Shown here one piece after another: positions 9,702 through 19,600 of a stretch of DNA of 37,284 bases. A program made the translations under genes and the position numbers. The number at the start of each line of letters is the position of its first letter. Position 1 is the first letter of the stretch. Under the pieces are notes generated by a model. It was not told the origin of the DNA. It saw only the letters and a list, made by a program, of their open reading frames with translations, and made no database searches. Source of the DNA: Zygophlyctis sp. KS116 (taxonomy: Eukaryota > Chytridiomycota); the NCBI GenBank assembly GCA_054661495.1, contig BAAFSQ010000084.1, forward strand, positions 1-37,284. The letters are read 5' to 3'.

Positions 9702-12462
9702 ATGTTTGCATTCACTGAAACTGAATTATTCACAATAAAACTTGACAATGCAGACTTGAGTCTTGTTCAAAACATTAACAAGGAATTTTCTATTTTCACA
9801 AACAGCAACGGAAATCTAGAAATTTTCTCTCAGCCAAAAATCACAAGAATTTCTCAAATTTCAAAGAATTTATTTTCTTGGGAAATTCATGGTCTAGAAT
9901 TCAATTCGAATCTGGAAACTCTGGAAATTTTACTAAAATCCAATCTTGCATTTCAAGCACAGGATTTATTTCACGAGCCGTTTTCTTGGACTGTTGTATA
10001 TTCTCAAAGAAATCAGGGGATTGAATCCAGTGATTGTAAATCCAGTGATTGTAAATCTCATCATGGGAAAATTGATGCTGTAAAATATACTATTCAGAAA
10101 ATATTAACAAATACTCAAATCTGTCACTATGATTATGTAAAAGTATGGGTGGGGTCTTGGAATGTAAATTCACAAATGGATTTACCAGTCTCTTTAGAGT
10201 CATGGATACTAAATGATGACTATGATTTTTGTGTTTTTGGGTTTCAAGAGTTGGATACAAGTACAGAGGCGTATATAGTACAAGATTATAAAAGAGAAGC
10301 TGAATGGTCACTTTTAATAGGAAAAAGATTAAAAGATTATACAAAAATCATTTCAAAACAGTTGGTAGGAATGTTGGTTTTGGTTTATGTTAAATCTAGT
10401 CTAGAAAATTACGTGTCAAATGTACAAACAGATTCAATTGGGACTGGGCTCTTGGGGATGATTGGGAATAAAGGAGCAGTAGCTGTTAGATTTATGTTTA
10501 AAGATTCACATTTTTGTTTTGTAAATTCACATTTAGCGGCTGATGTAGCAAGTATGGAGAAAAGAAATCAGGATTATAGAGAAATAAGTAGTAAATTAGG
10601 TTTTTCTCTAGACAATTTAAAAGATTTTGAAGAATTTTGTCTTCATTTTCCTTGGATTTCTATAAATTATAAGGAATTAAATTCAGATTTGATGGATAAA
10701 ACTCGACTTTCCATTTTTGATGTAGAGTAATTTTATCTCTATTAATACTATTTAGTCATTTGATCTGGTTAGGAGATTTAAATTATAGAGTATTGGCATC
10801 TGAAGACTATTCAAAGGAATTAATAAGTGCGAATCAGTTGGATCATCTTTTAATAAGGGATCAACTTTTGCAGGAAATTAAAGATCAAAAGGCCTTTAGT
10901 ACATTTAAAGAGGGGAAAATTAACTTTCCACCGACTTATAAATTTCAAGTAGGGACAGATAATTATTATAAAGGGTATACTAGAACTTTTAAATCATACA
11001 GTGAAAAACAGAGAACGCCATCCTGGTGTGATAGGATTTTATGGCATCAAAATCAACAAATTATCCAGGATGAATCGTGGTTGGATTTGATTTGGTACAA
11101 AAGTGCAATGGAGTTTAAAATGAGTGATCATAAGCCGGTTATGGCATTGTTTAATCTGAAAGCTAGATCTGTGGATTACCATCAATTTGAGAAAACTGTT
11201 AATCAAGCCTCGCGCGAATTAGATAAACTAGAGAACGCTTCTCTGCCATCTGTAAAAATTAACCAGCAACAATTACAATTTGGAGATATTAGATATCGTA
11301 GTCCTAAAACCTGCTCATTTGTCATTGAAAACACTGGAAAGGTATTCTATCAAAAATGATTTCTAGTCCCCTGCTCAATTTACATTTGCACTTAAGCCTG
11401 GATCTAATAAAGCCGTTCAACCATGGTGCCATCCTAGTAAAACCTCTGATACCATAGTTCCTGGTCAGAAACTTGAAATTTTTGTGACGCTGTTTGTTGA
11501 TAAGCCAGATCAGGCACGATCTCTAACTTATGGAAAATCTCAACTGAGCGAAATATTGGTTGTTAGGATTCTAAATAGTAGTGACTACTTTATAAGTATT
11601 GACGCTCAATGGCTCCCAAATATCTTTGGATTAGATCTAACATTTTTGTGTTTGCTGAAAAATCCAATACGCGGGTATTCCTTACCCGAACTGTCTGTAT
11701 TTGAAGGCCAGATTAAAGCTACTGGTGGGAGATTTTCAAGAATATTTGTTCCAGAACAGTCAAGCTCAAGTAGTGCTAGTACTATTGATAATTCTTTAGA
11801 TCCTTCTGCTAGATACTCAATCCCCAAACCTGTCTGGATTCTAATTGACTTTTTATATAAAATGGGGGACCCGATTGACGTCGAATTAACCATTCATAAT
11901 GGTGTATATCAATATATTTGCGAATGCCTATGTCATGGAGTTGATATCAGCACTGAAATTTTTGAAGCTGATCAAATATTGAAATCTATAGATTCCTTTA
12001 ATGTCGCTACAACGCCATACATTCCTAAAAACCAAGAAATAATATTATTTGAATCAAGGGTCAAATCGTGGGGAATTAAAAGATCCACGGCCTTGACATG
12101 CGGACTACAAGTATTGTATGATTTCCTAAATGAAATCCCAGAACCCATAATACCATTCTCACTGTACAATCGCGTAATTTCTGAAGGATATCAGAGTTTA
12201 TCATTGGCCAAATCAGTTTTGTACCAAATCCCAACTCTAAACTATAATCTATTTATTTATATCTCTAGTTTTTTCAAACATTGGCTGCAGAAAGATAAAA
12301 AAGGAACTATTAAAGCAAACTTGAGTAAGTTTATATTTTTAATTTCTAGCTAGCAAATTATCAAATTTAATGATAAGAGAACCTCTTCAATCTCATTACA
12401 TCAGTTCAGAAAATTCTTCTACAAGATCCAGAAAACTTGAATTTCTATCACACTTTGTTTAA
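9702..12462 (+). CDS. OCRL/INPP5B-type inositol polyphosphate 5-phosphatase with ASH and RhoGAP-like domains
   Basis: Exons 9702-10726, 10756-11341, 11367-12324 and 12350-12462 give 893 aa; introns are 29, 25 and 25 nt. The 5-phosphatase core (about residues 145-480) shows GSWNVNSQ, FGFQELD, MIGNKGAV, NSHLAAD, WLGDLNYR, PPTYKF, PSWCDRILW and MSDHKPV, so the catalytic residues are intact. It should remove the 5-phosphate of PI(4,5)P2/PI(3,4,5)P3 at endosome, Golgi or ciliary membranes. An ASH domain follows (FGDIRYRSPKTCSFVIENTG), then a RhoGAP-like domain (STALTCGLQVLYDFLNEIPE), catalytic in fold only in known relatives. The first ~140 residues may be a PH-like domain. The stop overlaps the NDUFB3 stop by 4 bp. 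Confidence 0.93.
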
Positions 12463-12698
12463 GAAGACATATTATCATAAATGACATAACCAACAAAAGC
12501 AGTAGATCCTACACCTAGTCCAGGAAGCATTTGAGAGACTCTAGTCTTGAATGAGAAGGTGTCATGTTGACGCCAGGCATATCTAGCAGCCCATGGATCC
12601 GGTTTCCCTGTAGTGCCTTCAAGAAATGGAGGATTTGGCCTGAAGGCCTTGAATGGGAATAAAGAGAATTCAGGAGGAGGAGGAATTTTAGACTTCAT
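12459..12698 (-). CDS. NDUFB3: NADH:ubiquinone oxidoreductase subunit B12 (NDUFB3), complex I
   Basis: This is a single-exon, 79-aa protein. The conserved block DPWAARYAWRQHDTFSFKTR matches the (R)DPWxRxEAWR motif of NDUFB3/B12, followed by a single membrane helix (LGVGSTAFVGYVIYD). It is an accessory subunit of the complex I membrane arm and marks a respiring mitochondrion. Its length is normal for fungi. The TAA (complement of 12459-12461) overlaps the OCRL stop. Confidence 0.82.
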   Translation of the reverse strand: MKSKIPPPPEFSLFPFKAFRPNPPFLEGTTGKPDPWAARYAWRQHDTFSFKTRVSQMLPGLGVGSTAFVGYVIYDNMSS

Positions 12699-12954
12699 TT
12701 CTTATTAGAAAAATCGCGCAAATTTTCTTAAAAGAATTCTTTAAAACGCCTACTCATTCTCCTAGCTATAGTTGGTGGGCACTACTAAATGATATAAACT
12801 TTTAAGAGATGCTATAGAAAACTAGAAATGCAGACTTGCCTGCATAAAAGAATGAATCCAAAAGACTTTCATTTAAAATTCCAATTTTTCTTATTATATT
12901 GAAATTTTATATCACTTTAATTCTAATAAATTTTAATAAAATCCGTCTGAAAAA
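12699..12954. other. 256-bp intergenic region, nothing recognised
   Basis: AT-rich spacer between NDUFB3 and RPB6, both on the minus strand. No tRNA boxes, repeats or coding frame were seen. The promoter of NDUFB3 must lie here. Confidence 0.5.
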
Positions 12955-13350
12955 TCACTCTGGAGGAATTAATTCATCTACTCCCCAATCTTCCCAACAA
13001 CCATCTGGTAAATATCTTCGAATAAGTAGAGGTAATTTCCTCTCTCTCAACTCTTTCATTGCAATTTCCAACGGATCAGTTTCCCCACTTAACTCTACCA
13101 TTAGAGGTGCATTCATTGAAATTTGTAAAGCTCTAGTTCCTAATAGTCTTGCCTTTTCATATTTAGTCATGTATGGAGTAGTGGTTCTTTCAACTTTGGA
13201 AATCTCAGTTCCCTTCTTGGCAGAGGCTCCCTAACTGTTATATACTAATATTACTATTTCTACAACAGAAGCATTATTAATATCTGGTTCTACTGCCTCC
13301 ATTTCCTGTTCAAAATCTGCTGAAAAGTGATCATCATCATCAGAATCCAT
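12955..13350 (-). CDS. RPB6: RNA polymerase I/II/III shared subunit RPB6 (RPABC2)
   Basis: Exons 13350-13255 and 13230-12955 give 123 aa; the intron is 24 nt. The acidic N terminus ([20 protein letters not shown]) precedes the conserved core: [49 protein letters not shown] and RYLPDG. RPB6 is a common structural subunit of all three nuclear RNA polymerases. The start lies only 26 bp from the WDR70 start on the opposite strand. Confidence 0.96.
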
Positions 13351-13376
13351 TTAAGTTGTAGGGCCAACGGTGCAAA

Positions 13377-15111
13377 ATGAGTCTTAATTTAGATGATATG
13401 ATGGCTGCTATGGGATTACCTGTTGGGTTTGGGAAGAAATCAATGGCAAAAAATGCTAAAAGTAACAATTCAGCAAAGACTGCCGACTCTAGCGAAATAG
13501 GCAAAGAAATAACTGATCACTCGGATGCTATTGGTCAAGATCAGGATTCTGATGATGACTTTGGGCCACAGCCAGCGGTAAATATGGATCAGGAAGAGTT
13601 GGATGACTTGCCATTATCAAATTCTGTTTTATTAAAAGCACATTCAAAATCAGTCACGGCAGTTAGTCTCGATCCTTCCGGAGGAAGATTAATAACAGGA
13701 GGTAGAGATAATCAAGTAGTTATTTGGGATTTTCATGCCATGGATAAGAGACTGCATCACTATAAGAAATTTGAGCCAATAGAAGGAAATCCTGTATTTT
13801 TTTAATATTTATGTTTTAGATTGTGGATTTGGCCTTTGGTTCTTCTGGAGATAGGTTTTTATTAGCATCTCCAGAGTCTGTTATCAAGGTTTATAGTAGA
13901 GAAGGAGAATTACAAGCAACTTTTTCTAAAGGGGATCCTTATATTAGAGATCCAAAGCGTACAGTGGGTCATACTGCTCAAATAACTTCAGTCAAATGGG
14001 CTCCAAATGATAAAAAAGCTTTTTACACTTCATCATATGATTCTACAATTAGGCTTTGGAATATAGAGGATCCAAAAAAGCATGTTTGGTATGTTTTGTT
14101 TTGTAATTTGTTAGGGTAATACCTGTAAAATCCAAGGTTCCAGGTTGTAGAACTCCAATTACATCAGTAAATATGTCACAAGACTCTAGAAGTATTGCTG
14201 GAGGTGCAGAAGATGGGGTTTTGCGGATTTGGTCAACCAAGGGTCCATTTGTTTTACCAACTCACAGTCTAGAAAATGCACATACGCCAGGGATGGCTAT
14301 TTCAAGTGTTTTATTTAAGAGAGATGGAAAATATCTCCTGTCTAGAGGATGTGATCATACTTTAAAACTATTTGATGTAAGAGCTTTTAAAAAGCCTTTA
14401 GCAACAGTCTCGGATTTATTAAATCTTTATGAATCTACAAACATTTTATTAACTCCTGATGAAAAGTATGTTTTGACAGGAACTTCAATTACAAAGGAAA
14501 ATGGCGCGGGATTTATCAAAATATTTGATTCTTCAACTTTAAAACTAGTCAGAGAAGTTGATATGGGACATGTATCTGTTATTAATTTAAATTGGCAAAC
14601 AAAACTTAATCAAATATTCGCAGGCCTATCTGATGGAAGCGTATCTGTACTCTACAACCCATCTTCTTCTTGTGCTGGGATATTAGAACCGTTGGCTAAA
14701 GAAGTTAAAAAACGAGCGGTAGATGATATAGAATACAATACAGGATATATTGAAGTGGAAGCTCAGGAGGAAAGACCCATATTCCCTGAAGAGTATGAAT
14801 TTGAACAACAAGACGAAAGATTGATTGATGAGCTTAGAAATTACGTTGATCCGAGAGATTTACGTAAACCTGAAATGCCTGGTAGAAGAGTCAGACCAAA
14901 CACATCATTCTTGAAGGATGGAGAAGTAGCTAAAGCAATCAATGAAGATCCTAGAGAGGCTATACTTAAACATGCTGATGACGCAGCCAAAAATCCATAC
15001 TGGGTGGCACCAGCCTACAAGAAAACGCAACCTGTACCTGTTTTCACTAGCTCAGTATATGTCACTGAAGAAGAAGCTAAAAGAGACGCCAAAAAACGGA
15101 GAAGACAATAA
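13377..15111 (+). CDS. WDR70: WDR70-family WD40 repeat protein
   Basis: Exons 13377-13793, 13820-14088 and 14115-15111 give 560 aa; introns are 26 and 26 nt. The acidic N terminus is followed by about six WD units. Examples are HSKSVTAVSLDPSGGRLITG, then VIWDFHAMD, HTAQITSVKWAPND ... IRLWNIED, and GGAEDGVLRIWSTKGP. The C-terminal basic region (YWVAPAYKKTQPVPVF ... AKRDAKKRRRQ) matches WDR70. WDR70 acts in chromatin and DNA-damage responses (with CRL4 in animals and fission yeast). Confidence 0.88.
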
Positions 15112-15576
15112 AATAAAATGTACAGTCTTTATCCCAATACATTTATGATTAAATTAACGTTAGGCACCAGCTGGTACAAGTAGATAGAAGAAATTTAGAT
15201 GATCATCCATTGAATAAAATATAATTACATGTAATCATATGACAACTATATAAATTGCATTCCTTTGGGCCAATTTTTTGTTTGTAAATTCTATGGGTGA
15301 GATCTCTAAAGCTTATATGAAATAAATGATGCCTTTTAAATTATCTGATTTATAATCCAAAACATATCTTTTGATTTCCATTAATCGTAATTTCATGTAA
15401 GATTAAAGAATTTAAACGTGATTTTCTCAAAATATCGTACTTTAAACCATTACAAACGGAAATCAAACATTCAACTCTATAGTTATATAAATCTACAGAT
15501 CAAATTTTGTAACTACATCTTTAAAACTGTATATTTTGTACGTGATTTTGTATTTTTTGTTCAAAAATCACATCTT

Positions 15577-15609
15577 CGGACAACATTTTAAATACCTTCA
15601 AGTTGTCCG
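15577..15609. repeat. Short inverted repeat (8-bp arms)
   Basis: CGGACAAC at 15577-15584 is the exact reverse complement of GTTGTCCG at 15602-15609, with a 17-nt loop. The right arm continues into TGTCCGATTT, a word also seen just upstream of two gene starts. It could be a stem-loop, a terminator or a paired factor site; function unknown. Confidence 0.4.
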
Positions 15610-15676
15610 ATTTTACTCATTTTTAAATCTAAAGATGCCTCTTTTATATATCAAAATGATCTAAAAAAATTCAAGT

Positions 15677-15910
15677 CTATATCTGTTCTGATTGTAATTT
15701 TAAACTAAAATAACGACAAGTCTTATTACGGTTCAGGGAATGCATACAATCTGGATAAGAGATATTACAAAAAAACTTTTTTCTTATAATTTGCTCTTTA
15801 TACTTTGGTTTATTGATCTTGATTATTAACAAGTCATTATGAGTCCCCTGTATGGCTCCAGAGAGCTTTGAACTTGCACTCAAAATGACGATTTCACGAT
15901 CTAGAAGCAA
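15677..15910 (-). pseudogene. ATG-less 77-codon open frame, possible exon or gene remnant
   Basis: The frame has no in-frame ATG near its start but begins beside a good acceptor (TTGCTTCTAG). It encodes a basic, Cys-containing stretch (KKFFCNISYPDCMHSLNRNK). No donor upstream joins it to the zinc-ribbon frame without crossing that gene's TAA. It may be a remnant, a stray frame, or an exon of an unrecognised gene. Low confidence. Confidence 0.2.
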
Positions 15911-15955
15911 TACAAATAAATATATATTTTATGTCCTTAACTTTGATAAACTTCT

Positions 15956-16344
15956 TTATGATATTCTGAAGTCAAGAAGATCTCTGATCTCTTGAATCGA
16001 GGCCCTTTTTTGTTTCCGTATATTATTTTGTATTTTATCTAAATCTGTCACAAAGTATGTTATTTTCCCATTAATAGACTTCTTAATGATATCGCTAGGG
16101 AATATCTTGTTTCTGCAGCAAATGCATAATGCATTATTATGATAATCGCCAGAATATATTACGGACAGATCACGCTTGCAAATAAAGCAACTGAAATAAG
16201 ATATAGCCACCAAAATGTCTTGGATAATCAGCTCATTATTCAAACATTTTTATAATATAATACATAGCTCCTAATATTTTTTATATCAATTTTAAGATTG
16301 GCAATACGTCCGATTTGCCGACGGACAAGTTTTCCTGCATGCAT
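15956..16344 (-). CDS. Tentative small zinc-ribbon protein, two exons
   Basis: ATG at 16344 opens MHAGKLVRRQIGRIANLKID. A 32-nt intron (16263-16232) would join exon 16344-16264 to 16231-15956, giving 118 aa. The second part has two Cys pairs (CFICKRD ... CICCRNK), a zinc-ribbon-like pattern, then a helical basic tail (DKIQNNIRKQKRASIQEIRD). The long frame has no ATG of its own, so the splice is needed; the acceptor (AATGAG) is poorer than in other introns here. No family recognised. It could be a decayed gene. Confidence 0.35.
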
Positions 16345-16586
16345 TAATTTACATTAAGTATTAATGGTAATTTTTTGCAATAGAATCATAGATTTTACTA
16401 AACTGTATGATCTATTCTATAAATTAAATACAGACGACTAAATGAATCTAGATTTTTCAATTTTTTGCTCATTAATATGAATGATTTATTAAATAGATTA
16501 TAGAAATAGAAATATATTTATTATAGTTGAATATAAAGTTTACAAAGGTAAATCAATTAATCTTCTTGAGGATATCCAATTTGACT

Positions 16587-16664
16587 ACGTCATACCATAC
16601 GTCAAAGAATACACGTCATACATACTACGCGTCAGTAAATATATTTCCGCATCTTACTACGTCA
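16587..16664 (+). promoter_or_regulatory. Cluster of five ACGTCA/GCGTCA (CRE/ATF-like) boxes upstream of the secreted repeat protein
   Basis: ACGTCA lies at 16587-16592, 16599-16604, 16613-16618 and 16659-16664, and GCGTCA at 16629-16634, all in the same orientation. The last ends 14 bp before the ATG at 16679. ACGTCA is the half-site of the bZIP CRE/ATF element. Five copies in 78 bp of AT-rich DNA are very unlikely by chance. Function is inferred. Confidence 0.6.
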
Positions 16665-16678
16665 TATTTCTTAAAAAA

Positions 16679-19600
16679 ATGAAATCTTTCATGTTTATAT
16701 TTAAGTTAATTATTTATTATTCTTTCATCTTTCAACGATGTCAGTCTCAAGTCGTGATTTCATTGGTGGGATCAGACGCTGCCGGAAGAGCAGATGGGAC
16801 TGGAACGCTAGCCAGATTTAATGGCGGCGGTAAAATCTCGATTGATAGTTATGGAAATTTCTTTATGTCTGATCAATTTAATAACAATATAAGAAAAATT
16901 ACGCCTTCAATGGTTGTTACTACTTTTGCTGGATCTAGCTCTGGTCTGTCAGGATATCTTGATGGCGATGCCACCTCGGCGAAATTCAATTGGCCCGGTG
17001 GAACGGCATTTGATAAAGTTGGCAATCTTTATGTTGCTGATTATTCAAATAAAAAAATAAGAAAGATTACTGCTAGTGGTGTTGTCTCAACCTTTGCTTC
17101 AAATGTAGGCGGAGCGGATGGTATCGCTTTTGATAGTAATGGTGATCTCTTTGTCGCAGATTGGGACAATAATAAGATTCTAAAAGTTACTCCAGCTGGA
17201 ATTGTTACTGTATTCGCTGGATCAGGTACTCTCGGATTTGCCGATGGAACTGCAAGTGCCGCAAAATTTAATCGGCCAGCTGACATTGTGGTGGATAGCT
17301 CGAACAATATTTATGTGGCAGAAGATGGCGGTAATATAATTCGTAAAATCACTCCTGCTGGTGCTGTCACTACTCTCGCTGGGTCTATTTTGGGCGCAGC
17401 AGGTTGGGTTGATACTAATGGAACTTTTGCCAAATTCAACCGCCCTTCGGGGATAGCTATTGATAATAGAGGAAATGTTTATGTTGGTGACTATAAAAAC
17501 AATAGAGTGCGGATGATTTCGGCTTTTGGTGTTGTCTCTACTTTTGCCGGGTCTGGAGTATCAGCAAGTACAAATGGCATAGGAACAGCAGCTAGTTTTA
17601 AAGGTCCCTGGTTTTTAACTTTTTCAAATGATTATAAATTTTTATATGTGACTGAATGGGATGGGAACAAAATTTCTAGAATTGAAATTTGTCAGCCAGG
17701 TTTTTATGGTGATTCATATACATTGACTTGCGCTTCATGCCCTGCCAATACATTCAATACTCTGACTGGCAGTACGAGTGTAAATGCTTGTAGATCATGT
17801 CCTTCGGGATATACATCATCCGCAGGCACTACTTCCTGTACAGTCTGTCCGGCTGGAAGCTACGTGAATAGAGCTGGTAATTGTGTAGAATGTTCTGCAG
17901 GATCTTATGGTTCCTCTCCAGCATCCACTCGCTGTACTCTTTGTCCTGCTAATACATTTAACTCCCTGACTGGAAGTACAAATCCAAGTGTTTGCCTACC
18001 TTGCCTCGTTGGATCTTATTCTCCGCTAGGATCGTCTCAGTGCATGATTGATTGTAAAACTATAGGAACAACTACTGGGTCATGCAATGGTAAGTCTCGT
18101 ACAACTACATTCTTTACTGCTGAAGCGACCAATGGTGGCTCTCAATGTACAGCACCGACTGAAATTGCGGCGCCTTGTGCCGATTGTTTGACAACTTCAA
18201 GTACTGTTGGATCTTGTGATGGATCACTACGTGTAACTAGCTACTTTACTGCAGACGCTGTTAATGGAGGATCTGCATGTACCAATCCTCTGGTTACAAC
18301 TGATGCTTGTGCTAACTGCGGAATTACAAGCGCTGAAATTGGAACTTGTGATGGGTCTTCAAGAACCACTTCTTATTATTCATCGACTGCCTTCAATGGA
18401 GGATCATTATGTGATCACGACAGTGCTGTTACTGACGTATGTGGTGACTGTTTGACAACATCGTCTGAAATCGGAACATGTAATGGATCTCAGAGAACTA
18501 CTTCTTATCATACTACTGAAGCGGTTAATGGAGGAAAAGTCTGTGTTGCACCAACTGTTACTATAGATGCTTGCGGTGATTGCCGCACGACCTCAACATT
18601 GACCGAGGCTTGTAATGGAGAATCTCGAACCACTTCATACTTTACAACTTCAGAATTCAATGGTGGCGCTATCTGCACTAATGATATCGTCTCTGTAGAT
18701 GCATGTGGACATTGTAAGACAAACGCGATGGAAATTGGTGAATGTGATGGATCCAGCCGAACAACTTCCTATGGAGTTTCAATGGAATTCAACGGCGGTA
18801 AACCTTGCACTGCTCCCACCATTGATATAGATGCTTGTGCTAACTGCGCTACTACTGAGACTACCTCTGGAGTCTGTGATGGCGATATGAGAACCACTAC
18901 ATTCTATACTTCATCTGAATTAAATGGAGGCACTATTTGTGCTCCAAGTACTACCTTAATTCAAGGTTGCGGAAACTGCAAGCCTACTTCCGTGGAACTA
19001 GGAGAATGTGATGGTACAAAGAGAACAACTAGCTACTTTACTCGTCCTCCTATCAACGGTGGAACATGCACTTTGCCCACTACTGTTGTTGAAAGTTGTT
19101 ATGACTGCAAGACAACAAGCACTTCAATCGGATCTTGTGACGGTGTTTCTAGAACTACGCAGTATTTCATAGCAGAATCTCTAAACGGGGGTGCTGTTTG
19201 TACTGGTCCAACAATGGTTGTAGAGGGATGCCAAAACTGTTCAGTGACTTCATCTAGTATTGGAACATGTGATGGAACATCTCGAACCACTACATTATTC
19301 ACTTCTTCTGCATTCAATGGAGGAGCCAGCTGTACTATTGAACTTGAAACTTCAAACCCTTGTGCGGACTGCTCAACTACTAGCAGCTCAGTTGCACTAT
19401 GCGTTAGTTCTTCACGAACGACTGTATACTTTACTACTGAATCTATCAATGGTGGATCTGCATGTACAGCCCCAACCGAGACTGTTGATTTCTGTGCTGA
19501 TTGCCAGACCACTAGCACACAGTCAGCCACTTGCAATGGAACAAATAGAGTCACTACGTACTTCACGGCTTCTGCCATCAATGGAGGGGCCCAATGTAGC

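Larger units (their letters stand above)
15112..16678. other. 1.57-kb gene-poor, AT-rich interval
   Basis: This is the longest stretch here without a confident gene. It holds a tentative two-exon zinc-ribbon gene (15956-16344, minus), an ATG-less open frame (15677-15910, minus), inverted repeats around 15577-15609 and 16308-16326, and the ACGTCA cluster at 16587-16664. From 15112 to ~15576 I see nothing but AT-rich DNA. No tRNA or transposase signature was found. Confidence 0.6.

Noticed and set aside
12899-13234. Plus-strand 111-codon ORF
   Set aside because: Antisense to the highly conserved RPB6 coding exon.
15112-16678. tRNA, snRNA or transposon in the gene-poor interval
   Set aside because: No A/B-box pair, cloverleaf, transposase motif, target-site duplication or long terminal repeat could be found by eye; a covariance-model scan would settle small RNAs.
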